Shown piece by piece: positions 17,084 to 24,873 of a stretch of DNA of 64,000 nt. Position 1 is the stretch's first letter. Every line of letters begins with the position of its first letter. Made by a program: the position numbers and the translations under genes. The DNA comes from Palsa-504 sp963756575 (GTDB lineage: Bacteria > Actinomycetota > Actinomycetes > Streptosporangiales > Streptosporangiaceae): contig CAVWOM010000004.1 in the NCBI GenBank assembly GCA_963756575.1, positions 13,608 through 77,607 of the forward strand. Reading direction: 5' to 3'. The notes under the pieces are model-generated. The model saw only the letters and a program-made list of their open reading frames with translations, was not told the origin of the DNA and ran no database searches.

Positions 17084-17193
17084 GAACGGTATCTCCCCGC
17101 CTGGTCAGGTGAGCGCGGAGCGAACGAGGGTTGGACGTCTAGGTACCTGGAAGGTGTATCGCCACCAATAGGAAAGTATGGGCTGGCCGATAG

Positions 17194-17697
17194 TGGCGGC
17201 TGGCGAGCGGCGCCGACCCCAGCGCCAGGCTGAAAGACGGGCTCGCATCCCAAAGTGCGCCGGCGTCACGGGCAGCCCGCTCCCATCACAACCTGCGCCG
17301 GACCGCGGCTCAAGCCCCCAGCGCGGCAGCATCCCCAGCCTGCCCCCACCCGCACCCGCCCGGATTTTCGCGCTCGCGCGATCACCCCCGGTCAGCGTGG
17401 CTGAAAGCCGCATACGGGCCGGACATCGCGCTGGGGGTCCGGACCGGCGAAGTCGCATCGCAGCTGACAAAAGGCGGGAGCCCGCGAAAGCGACGGCCCG
17501 CAGCCAGCGGCGACCTGCTGGCGCAGGTCGCCGCGTACTACAACGAGGCCGTCGCCCTCGGCAGCAAAACCCCCGTGAAATACGCAGAAGACCGCCAGCG
17601 CGCCGCCGGGGCACCCGTCAGCTCCCGCGGCGGCCGGGTCCAGGTAAGGAAATGGGTACAGCGGGCCACGCAGAAAGGGCTCATCCCGCCTGCTTAG
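17194..17697 (+). pseudogene. truncated HTH-type protein fragment
   Basis: An open frame with no plausible start codon. Its last 100 residues look genuinely coding: DLLAQVAAYYNEAVALGSKT and then KWVQRATQKGLIPPA, resembling the HTH ending of a common actinomycete family. Upstream the frame becomes Ala/Pro-rich and ends in a stop at 17191. It is best read as the 3' remnant of a gene that lost its beginning. Confidence 0.5.
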
Positions 17698-17809
17698 CGA
17701 TCCAGCCAGGCCTAGAGATCTCTGGTCGTTGCCGTCGGCGGCCATGGTGACAGGCTCGCTCCTTGCGGTGGCAAGGCGAGAACGGGCCCAGGGCAGAGGC
17801 CCCGCGGGG

Positions 17810-18184
17810 TTACCCAGGGCAACGCTGGCGGGCGTTCCGCTGATCCTCACCCCGACCTCGGTCGGCCAGGGCAGCTGCGGCAGTTTCCTTGGCCTGCCAT
17901 GTTGCAATTTCTGTCCCGCGCCAGTGGAGGCGATAAAGGAATCGCTGCGGAACCGGGAACGGATTGCGAACCGGGGCGCCGCGAGCAAGCCAGCTGGTGA
18001 TGGTCTTCGGCGGCACGCCGGTCAGCGCAGTCGCGCCCGCCATGTCGACCCAGTAGTCGTCACCAGGCAGTTCGGGCAGGCCGAGGAGCCGGCCTGCGGG
18101 TATGGTCCGCCCGGCCCGGACGGCTTCGGCCAGCGCGCTGGCGTGCGCCGCGAGTTCGATGCGGTCGGGCCCGGCGTTGCTCAT
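17810..18184 (-). CDS. excisionase-like / HTH DNA-binding protein
   Basis: A 124-residue protein. The centre reads as an excisionase/MerR-like winged HTH (VDMAGATALTGVPPKTITSW, then FPVPQRFLYRLHWRGTEIATW). The ATG has GGAGG 6 bases upstream. In an integrative element a protein like this could be a directionality factor or transfer regulator. Which one cannot be told from sequence. Confidence 0.65.
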   Translation of the reverse strand: MSNAGPDRIELAAHASALAEAVRAGRTIPAGRLLGLPELPGDDYWVDMAGATALTGVPPKTITSWLARGAPVRNPFPVPQRFLYRLHWRGTEIATWQAKETAAAALADRGRGEDQRNARQRCPG

Positions 18185-18270
18185 GACTACCTCCAGACGT
18201 AGTTTTAAAACTGCAGAGCGTTCTCGTCAAACGGGCCACAGGACGCTTGTCCGGTTTAAGCCGGTTTCAG

Positions 18271-18477
18271 CTACCTGCGCCGGCGACGCCGTACGGCGTG
18301 CCGAGCGGGAGCCGCCTGAGCGGGCTGGTTGCCAGGGCCGAGGCCGAGTTCCGCGCGGCGGAGCTCGATCTTCTTGCACTCGACACGGTAGGCCAGCACG
18401 ATGCGCACCAAGCGCACCACCTGACCGAGCGCGACCGAGACGGTCCCTGCGCTTGCCAGCTCGCCGAGGAAATGCAC
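18271..18477 (-). CDS. small helical protein, 68 aa
   Basis: A GTG start with GAGGAG about 8 bases upstream. The product is one long amphipathic helix (FLGELASAGTVSVALGQVVR then LVRIVLAYRVECKKIELRRA) followed by a basic tail ending in six Arg. It lies downstream of two tandem leftward terminators, so it needs its own promoter or terminator read-through. Function is unknown. Confidence 0.5.
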   Translation of the reverse strand: MHFLGELASAGTVSVALGQVVRLVRIVLAYRVECKKIELRRAELGLGPGNQPAQAAPARHAVRRRRRR

Positions 18478-18504
18478 CTGTGGCGCTCCTCGTGATGCTG
18501 GATC

Positions 18505-18545
18505 ATGAGAAAGCCCCGTCGCCGGGTCGGCGAAGGGGCACGGGC
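18505..18545 (-). terminator. intrinsic terminator, leftward (second of two)
   Basis: On the minus strand a GC stem gcccc-ttcgcc / ggcga-cggggc closes a short loop and is followed by tttct. The arms on the plus strand lie between about 18512 and 18540. Confidence 0.65.
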
Positions 18546-18589
18546 GGAGGCCTTTCCTCCGTTGCCAGAGCGACTGCCCTGATCATGAA

Positions 18590-18622
18590 AAAAGCCCGCC
18601 GCTCCAGCGGACGGGCTCAGCG
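18590..18622 (-). terminator. intrinsic terminator, leftward (first of two)
   Basis: On the minus strand agcccgtccgc-tgga-gcggcgggct is followed by six T: a textbook hairpin and U-tract. No leftward gene precedes it closely. It would end a short transcript starting near the divergent operator at 18755. Confidence 0.75.
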
Positions 18623-18653
18623 GGCATACTTCGTCCGCTGGCTTATATAGTAC

Positions 18654-18689
18654 ACGTCCACCCCGGCCACCCGCTACGAGGGTGGACGT
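18654..18689. repeat. 10-bp perfect inverted repeat
   Basis: acgtccaccc (18654-18663) and gggtggacgt (18680-18689) flank a 16-base loop. With the two terminators to its left this gives three strong hairpins within 185 bases of apparently non-coding DNA. Confidence 0.7.
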
Positions 18690-18754
18690 TCTCCCAGCTC
18701 AGGATGCTGGTTGTGGGTACGCGGCCGACGGCAGCCAGGCCAGCCATGCTAAAT

Positions 18755-18772
18755 CGACAACTAAAGTTGTCG
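18755..18772. promoter_or_regulatory. operator palindrome overlapping a start region
   Basis: cgacaact-aa-agttgtcg is a perfect 8+2+8 palindrome ending one base before the ATG at 18774, exactly where a ribosome-binding site would sit. Autorepression by the HTH protein it precedes is the simplest reading. It would also control a divergent leftward transcript. Confidence 0.65.
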
Positions 18773-18773
18773 C

Positions 18774-19568
18774 ATGGCAGATATCCGGCGGCTCGCTTCC
18801 CAGCTCCACGAGATCGCCTGGTCGGCCGTGTCTCGTCCGGCCTCGGACGCGTGGGGCAGCGCCGCGGGCACCCGCGAGGAGCGCCGGACTGGTTCGCTTG
18901 AATTGCTGGCTATTTACAGCAAGCTGGTCAAGGTGCTCCAGCGTCGCATCGACCTGGCGATCAAGGACGCGCTTGACGCCGGCGCCGACTACGGTCAGGT
19001 CGCAGCAGCGTGCGGCGTATCCCGCCAGGCTGTAAGACAGCGCTGGATGCGCCGGGCCGCCGGACCGGGATGGCACGAGGTGCGGCTGCCGTACCCGCGG
19101 CCGCCGAGCTGGGTCGGCCGGTCGGCCGGCGGCGAACCTGGCCCTGCTGTCGTGGTGCGCCTAGCCGGCGGTCCGTATGACGGCGGCCGCGATCTCGCCT
19201 CCCCGGGGCAGATCCTGATGTATGAAGTCGGCGGCCCGTCGCCGGATCCGCATGGCTACGTGCCGTTTCTGGCCTGGTATGTCCCGAGCCGGGATGATGC
19301 CAATGTCTACGACTTCGCCGGCGCCGAGCGTGACCGCCGCCCGGCCGACGTGGCGGGACTGCGGCCGGGGAGCGCAAGCCGGCCCAAGCCGCGCGTTTAC
19401 GAGCTAGCGGCCGAGTTCAACGTCAGCAGCAAGGTCGTCATGGACGAGCTCAAGCAGATGGGGGAATTCGTGCGCTCACCTTCTTCGGTCATCGAGCATC
19501 CCGTCGCGCAAAAGCTCAGGGAACAGTTTTATCCGCAGGCGCATCGCAAATCCGGTTTCGTCGGCTAG
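18774..19568 (+). CDS. HTH protein with C-terminal IF-2 N-terminal-like domain
   Basis: A 264-residue protein with three parts. Residues 40-95 form a helical HTH unit (ADYGQVAAACGVSRQAVRQR). Residues 110-190 are an unassigned beta-rich middle. Residues 206-252 match the N-terminal domain of actinobacterial translation initiation factor IF-2 (VYELAAEFNVSSKVVMDELK, then GEFVRSPSSVIEHPVAQKLR). In IF-2 this small helical domain is an accessory RNA/ribosome-binding unit. Fused to a DNA-binding protein, its role is unknown. No ribosome-binding site is visible because the palindrome 18755-18772 occupies that position. Confidence 0.75.
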   Translation: MADIRRLASQLHEIAWSAVSRPASDAWGSAAGTREERRTGSLELLAIYSKLVKVLQRRIDLAIKDALDAGADYGQVAAACGVSRQAVRQRWMRRAAGPGWHEVRLPYPRPPSWVGRSAGGEPGPAVVVRLAGGPYDGGRDLASPGQILMYEVGGPSPDPHGYVPFLAWYVPSRDDANVYDFAGAERDRRPADVAGLRPGSASRPKPRVYELAAEFNVSSKVVMDELKQMGEFVRSPSSVIEHPVAQKLREQFYPQAHRKSGFVG

Positions 19569-19917
19569 CTGGCCACGACCGAGTCCTACAGAGTCGGCTC
19601 GGCGCGGCTGGCGTGGCGAGACGGCGAAGATGCTGCTAGACCCGGCCGCAAGGTGGCCCGCGCGGACTAGGGTCTTCATGGAGTTCGGTCGGGCGGTGCT
19701 TCTGTTCCGGTCCGTGCGGCTGATGGGGGTGGAGGTTCAGGACCGGGGACCGGCTGGCGCGGAAGTCAGTGCGGCCATCGTGACTGTTATGTGCTTTTCC
19801 GCATTCCGGAACATCCCGCCCGGCCCGTCGTCCACCCCGGGGATCCCGCTCTGCCTGCCCTGCGCCGCCGGGCGGCGGAGCAGGGCAGGCCGATCCCGTC
19901 CCGGCCCGCCGTCGGCA
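19569..19917. other. intergenic, no supported gene
   Basis: No frame here has a convincing start, codon bias and neighbour spacing. The stretch lies between the convergent HTH/IF-2N gene and the OLD nuclease and ends at the large palindrome. It includes a short gccgggcggcggagc-type GC-rich run only. Confidence 0.4.
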
Positions 19918-19949
19918 GCGGCGCGGCCGCGGGCCCGCGGCCGCGCCGC
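19918..19949. terminator. 32-bp perfect palindrome after the OLD nuclease gene
   Basis: A perfect 16+16 palindrome with no loop bases (centre between 19933 and 19934) sits 8 bases beyond the stop codon of the leftward nuclease gene. Its place and GC content suit a factor-assisted transcription terminator; no U-tract follows. Confidence 0.6.
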
Positions 19950-19956
19950 GTGCTGG

Positions 19957-21882
19957 TCAGGGAATGAGGCCGTTCAGCCGGGTGAACAGGCGGTCGGCGC
20001 GGCTGATGGTGGCGGCGCTGATCGCGGGTGCCAGGGTCGCCTGCTCGCGGAGCAGGACGGCGGCGGGCCGGTAGTGGTTGAACTTCCCGTCGGCGATGCC
20101 GTACTGCTTGAAGTATGCCTCGACGGCCCGGACGATCCGGGGATCGCCGGGAGTCAGGTCGGCTTCGGTGACCGGCTGGCTGAGTTCGCTGGCGTAGGCG
20201 CGGTTGACCAGGTTGAGATAGAAGGCGCGCTCGAAGAGGTCCTCGATGTCGGCGTCGCTGGTGCCGATGAACTCGCTGATCTCGACCAGTCCGTTGCGGG
20301 TGAGCTGCCCGTTGTCGCGCAGCCGCCTGACCGCGCCGGTGTCCTTGGTGCTGGAGTCGATCAGGACGGCGACGTTCAGCTTGTTCGCCCCGAGCAGGGT
20401 GACGAAGGTGGACAGCTTGCCCGACCCGCCGATCGGGGTCTTGACCCACCGCGGGTCCAGGCCGGCAAGCTGACTAGCTTCGGCCAGGTCGCTCAGGACG
20501 TCGAGGTAGACAAGGTCACTCGGTCCCTCCAGCAGTAGGGTGTGCTCGCCGATGAACAGGGTCTGCGTCATCTCGATGCCCATCGCGGTCAGCAGCGGGG
20601 ACACGGTGTCGTCGTCGGCCTTGAAGATCTCGGCCGACACCTTGGTGCCGCCCTTCTCGTGGTCGATTACGGTGCGGACGCGGCTGAACTGGCCCGGGGA
20701 CACCATGAACGGCGAGTGAGTGGTGTAGATGACCTGATGGTGCGGGGCGAGCCGCTCGTCGATCAGCCGCAGCAGGTCCTGCTGGGCCCGGGCGTGCAGG
20801 GATAGGCCGGGCTCGTCGAGGAGCACGATCAGGTTGCTGGTCTGCCCTTCCTCGAGCTCGCTGAAGTAGGCCAGGAAGCTGAAGAACCAGACGAACCCGC
20901 GGGACCGCTCGTCGAACGGCACGGTCGCACGGTGCCGGTGGTTCTCGACCCGGACGAACAGGATGGGCCCTTCGTTGAGCGGCGGGGCGGCGCCGTCCTC
21001 CGCCGGGTGCACGCTGAGCTTTACGCTCAGGTCCTGGTTCTGGGTCCAGTACTCGAAGACCTCATCGGAGATCGCGTTGCCGGCGTTCTCCAGGTCCCGG
21101 ATCAGCCGCTCGAGCTCGTCGTTCTTGCTGAAGTCCTCCAGCGTCACCTGGGCCATGTCCAGCAGGCTGAGCAGGGCCCGCTCGCCCCGGGTGAGCTGGC
21201 CCTGGTCACGGCGGCGGATCAGGTCGGGGACGGAGACCTTGCCGGGCATGACGTCGTAGTCGGCGTAGTAGACGAACTTCGGCATCTGCGGCATCGCGTA
21301 CTGATCGATGAGGTAGCAGCCGAGACTCTGGCCCCGCCAGCCGCTGATGCGGCTGGCGAGTTCCTGGGTCGCTGCGGTCGGCTCCACCAGCCCGCTGAGC
21401 GCGGCCAGCAGGTCACCGACATCCTCGGCCGCCTCGAGCGGCTGCGCCGCGGCGGCACCGAGGTCGAGCTGTGACCGCAGGTGCCGGACGATGGCTTTCT
21501 CGTCGTACTGGTGGCCAAAAGTCTTGGTCTGCTTCCGGTGGCCGACCGTCAGGGTGAACTCGGGGCTGGTCAGCGCGCCGGGGCCGAGGTCGGCCTCTAT
21601 CTCCGCGATCTCGTCGTCTTCATACCGGAACGTGGCGACCACGACCGGGATCATCACCCCGGCCTTGAAGTCCTTCTTCTTCGCGGTCATCCGGGCCGGG
21701 AAGTCGATGACCTCGTGGAATCCCGCCGGCTCGACCGGGTTGACCCGGAACAGCGCCTGGGCGATGTTCGTCTTCCCCGACTCGTTCTTCCCGACCAGGC
21801 AGGTTACGTCCGGCTCGACCTCGAACTTCTCGGAGTCCTCCACCGACCGGTAATACGTGACGTGCGCACTGACCAGCTGCAT
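19957..21882 (-). CDS. OLD-family ATPase/TOPRIM nuclease (GajA-like)
   Basis: A 641-residue protein. The ABC-type ATPase has Walker A GKNESGKTN at 31-39, Walker B LIVLLDEPG at 351-359 and the H-loop TTHSP at 387-391. The C-terminal TOPRIM domain has E452 (LEGPSD) and D509 (VAVLIDS). OLD-family nucleases include phage P2 Old and GajA of Gabija and act in anti-phage defence by ATP-regulated DNA cleavage. No UvrD-like GajB helicase is adjacent, so this is a stand-alone or class 1-type OLD. GGGAG lies about 8 bases before the ATG, inside an inverted repeat. Defence is inferred from family and context. Confidence 0.88.
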   Translation of the reverse strand: MQLVSAHVTYYRSVEDSEKFEVEPDVTCLVGKNESGKTNIAQALFRVNPVEPAGFHEVIDFPARMTAKKKDFKAGVMIPVVVATFRYEDDEIAEIEADLGPGALTSPEFTLTVGHRKQTKTFGHQYDEKAIVRHLRSQLDLGAAAAQPLEAAEDVGDLLAALSGLVEPTAATQELASRISGWRGQSLGCYLIDQYAMPQMPKFVYYADYDVMPGKVSVPDLIRRRDQGQLTRGERALLSLLDMAQVTLEDFSKNDELERLIRDLENAGNAISDEVFEYWTQNQDLSVKLSVHPAEDGAAPPLNEGPILFVRVENHRHRATVPFDERSRGFVWFFSFLAYFSELEEGQTSNLIVLLDEPGLSLHARAQQDLLRLIDERLAPHHQVIYTTHSPFMVSPGQFSRVRTVIDHEKGGTKVSAEIFKADDDTVSPLLTAMGIEMTQTLFIGEHTLLLEGPSDLVYLDVLSDLAEASQLAGLDPRWVKTPIGGSGKLSTFVTLLGANKLNVAVLIDSSTKDTGAVRRLRDNGQLTRNGLVEISEFIGTSDADIEDLFERAFYLNLVNRAYASELSQPVTEADLTPGDPRIVRAVEAYFKQYGIADGKFNHYRPAAVLLREQATLAPAISAATISRADRLFTRLNGLIP

Positions 21883-22242
21883 CCGCTATCTCCCGTGGTT
21901 ATATGGCCACGGGCGCAGCGTGTATCACAACGAGACGCAGATCACCGCTACGGCACCTGCCGTAACGACGTGATGGAAGGTACTCTCCGATTGCGAGTTG
22001 TAGAGAACCCCGGTGCTCGTCGCCCCACGCGATGCGCCCGGGGTTTCTTCTTGCACTTCATCTCCAAGGGTAGCGCCCCGTAACGACATCCTGAGTGCTC
22101 CCGACGCCGCACGCCGCGACTACCGTCATAGCCGTCGGCTCGTCCTAAGATCCCGTCCTGGGCGGGACCACACCTGGACGGCTCGGGAGCCCGGCCATGG
22201 CGCAGCTATCTCGGGTGCCGGGACGGGGCGAGGCGTGAGATA
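21883..22242. other. divergent intergenic region with hairpin and terminator
   Basis: No protein-coding gene was found. Next to the OLD start is the inverted repeat cccgtgg (21892-21898) / ccacggg (21907-21913), which covers the gene's ribosome-binding site. Further right is a rightward intrinsic-type terminator at 22006-22052, listed separately. Confidence 0.55.
22006..22052 (+). terminator. rightward intrinsic-type terminator between divergent genes
   Basis: aaccccgg (22006-22013) pairs with ccggggtt (22038-22045) and is followed by tcttctt. No rightward coding gene ends here. It must terminate a short non-coding transcript or act as an attenuator before the gene at 22243. Confidence 0.6.
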
Positions 22243-23053
22243 GTGCCCGGCATGCCAGCGTCCGTGACCGTTCCCCCGTTCTCCGCATCGGCGGTGGAAG
22301 AGGTGTGCAAGGTCCTCGCCGACGCGGTGACCGGGCCCCAAATCCCGAACCTCATCGCCCCGCTGAAGGTGCCCGAGGAGCCGGGAGACGGGCAGGGTAC
22401 CAAGTGGAAGCGGCTGTTCAATGCGGTTGCGACCAGGCAGAACGTCATGAAGGACGGGCGGCCGCTCATCCGGCTGGTCATGGAGGTCATGGCGCCGGTG
22501 CGGTTCGGGTCGACGGCGGAGTTCGACACGGTGCGGGCGCGGGTGAACGAGCGGCTGCTGCTGAGCGGGTTCGAGGTCCGCGATGACGGCAAGGTTGTCA
22601 GGGCTCGGGTGGCGAGGACCGTCGGAGAGGCCCAGCAGCGGGCCGACGACCTGCGGGCAGAGCTGGCCCGCCGGGACGTGCACCCGGACGTGCTGGCGTT
22701 CTGCCGCGCCGAGCTGGTGCAGCAGAACTACTTCCACGCCGTCCTGGAAGCCGCCAAGAGCGTGGCGGACAAGCTGCGGGACCTGGCAGGCGCGACCGGG
22801 GACGGCCGCCACTGGTTGACGCCCTCTGCTTCCCCGCCGCCAGCCCGCGGGTCCGCTTCAACAGCCTGGCCACCGAGTGGGAGCGATCGGAGCAGACCGG
22901 CATTGCGACCTCATGGAAGGGCCTGTCAGCACCTTCCGCAACCGGCCGCCCACGCCCCCAAGGTGGCCTGGGCCACCTCGCGCAGCGGATGCCTGGACAT
23001 GCTCACCTCGCGTCCATGCTGCACGCCGCCTTGACAAGGCCGATGTCAGGTAG
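22243..23053 (+). pseudogene. TIGR02391 (Ymh)-like, HEPN-type protein, frameshifted
   Basis: The first 190 residues are intact (PPFSASAVEEVCKVLADAV to YFHAVLEAAKSVADKLRDLA), matching the TIGR02391 pattern. The C-terminal part is spread over several frames. Restoring single bases near 22812, 22924 and 22943 gives LVDAL...FNSLATEWERSEQTG...WKGLLSTFRNPAAHAPK. The RNPAAH segment is an RNxxxH HEPN RNase-type motif, so one indel falls inside the likely active site. A further shift precedes LASMLH, and the original stop is at 23051-23053. It is divergent from the OLD nuclease. Confidence 0.75.
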
Positions 23054-23282
23054 GCGGCGCCTGAGCTTTCCGAGGATGGCACCGGCCTGCTCAGCCGGTC
23101 ACGCGCCGACAGGCACACCCGAAGTAAAGCGACGATCTCGCTTCTCTGGCCCGGTTCACTAGCCTGTCTGGTTCCTGCAGGTGATGCTGGGTCCGCATTC
23201 GGTAGCGCAGGGCCGTGGTCTCGCCCTGGGCCGCCCGAGGCAGGTCGCGGGAATCGGCCACCTCCTTCAAGGCGGGGAGTGA

Positions 23283-24873
23283 TCAAAGATGGAAGATGCC
23301 GAAGGAGAACGGACCGGCGGTGATCGTTGTCTGGTCCAGCTTGACGCCGGTGTGCATCACCGCGGTCGCGTCGGTCAATCCGGGGCGGTCGTGCGGCAGG
23401 ACGCGAACGCGGTCGCTGGGGTTGATGACCACCATGAACCGGCCGCGCGCAGGTAGGCGAGCAGAGACTGTGTCATACAGGATCTCCAGGCTGCCACTGG
23501 GCCCGAGTTCGGGATGAGCGCGGCGCAGCGCGATCAGGTCCCTGACGAGTATGCAGCAGCGAGTTCTGGTCGGCACGCTGCCCGGCGATGGTGGGGCGGT
23601 GCGGATCTGGGATCGATCGGCAGGTAGAGGCTGGCGGCCGGAGCGATGGAGAATCCGGCGTTGGGACTTGAGTCCCACTGCATGGGGGTGCGTGCACCGG
23701 CCCGGTTGTAGCCGGAGCGCATGACGCTGCCCTCTTTGTCCGGAAGGCCGGTGAAGGTGGCGCATGCCGATCTCGTCGCCGTAGTAGATGGCCGGCAGGG
23801 TCGGGAAGGTGAGCAGGAACGCGAAGGCAGGCGGTAGCTGCTCGGACGTGCGCGACCCGGCGCGACAACCGGGCGAAGTCGTGATTGGCGGTGGGCAGCA
23901 CGATGTGCCCGGGCTCGCCGATCGCGGTGAGCGCGTCATGGTAGGCGGCCAGGAACGTGCAGGCGCTCGCCTCGGCCGCAGGCGTCGAAGAAGCACGGGC
24001 TCCGTGGCCCATTCCGGGTACTCGGTCGAGATGCCGTTGCTCCACAGCGAGCGCAACGGTCTGCCGTTGGTCGGGCCACCGAAGTGGAGGAAGAAGTCGG
24101 CGTGGAAGCCTGCGGGCACGGCAAGGGCCGGGTCGCCCCATTCGGACAGTAGAACTGCGTCCGGGTGTGAGCGGTCGAGCCAGGCGCGCACATCTCGCCA
24201 CAGCTGGACGGTTTCGGTGCGGCCGGGGTCATCTTTGACCAGCGAGTAGGCCATGTCGACCCGGAACCCGGACACGCCCAGCCGTAGCCAGTGGTCGATG
24301 ATCGTGCGCAACGCCGCGCGATTGGCCTGGGGGCCTTCGGCCGTCTGTGTTCTGCCGCCAGGGTTCGTGCGCGTTCTGGCGGGCGTAACCGAAGTTCAGC
24401 GCAGGCTGGAAGTCGAAGAAGTTCGGCAGGTAACCACCTGGGCGGCTGCCGGGGGAGCGGACGAACCTGTCCGGCAGCCGGCCGTCGTTGCGGTTTCGCC
24501 CCAGATGTAGCGATGATCGCCCGCGTCGTGCGCGGAGGCCACGAACCACGGGTGAGTGTCGGAGGTGTGTCCCGGCACTAGGTCGAGCAGGAGCCTGATG
24601 CCGCGTGTGTGAGCCTCGACCGGCCAGTTCGGCCAGGACGTGGTTGTCTCCGTAGCGTGGGTCTACGGCGAGGTAGTCGGCGATGTCGTAACCGGCGTCG
24701 CGCATCGGGGAGACGAAGCAGGGGTTGAGCCACGTTGCTGTGACGCCGAGCCAGGCCAGGTAGTCCAGGTGCTCCGCGATGCCATGCAAGTCGCCGATCC
24801 GTCGCCGTTGGAGTCGCCGAAGCTCTGTGGATAGATCTGATACAGGACAGCATCGTTCAGCCAGGACGGTTAG
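23283..24873 (-). pseudogene. second GH13 glycosidase, decayed by several frameshifts
   Basis: Fragments in different frames together span a GH13 enzyme: NDAVLYQIYPQSFGDSNGDG, then GYDIADYLAVDPRYGDN, then GVSGFRVDMAYSLVKDD with the nucleophile Asp, VLLSEWGDP with the acid/base Glu, IYYGDEIGM, and the C-terminal SFGIFHL. It is not the same gene as the split alpha-glucosidase. It starts almost exactly where the integrase remnant ends and lacks its first few codons. It is cargo or a relic of an earlier insertion; no functional product is expected. Confidence 0.8.

Noticed and set aside
21960..22052. A tRNA gene or tRNA fragment as attachment site
   Set aside because: The stem and T-rich end suggested a tRNA 3' end, but no T-loop GTTCRAAT or cloverleaf could be drawn; the structure fits a terminator better.
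19957..23053. A complete Gabija system
   Set aside because: The OLD nuclease resembles GajA, but no UvrD-like GajB helicase is encoded next to it; the neighbour is a TIGR02391-type gene.
22858..23286. A leftward gene opposite the HEPN-like pseudogene
   Set aside because: It has no ribosome-binding site or domain; the short stretch near 23100-23280 could be another relic, but no homologous pattern was recognised.
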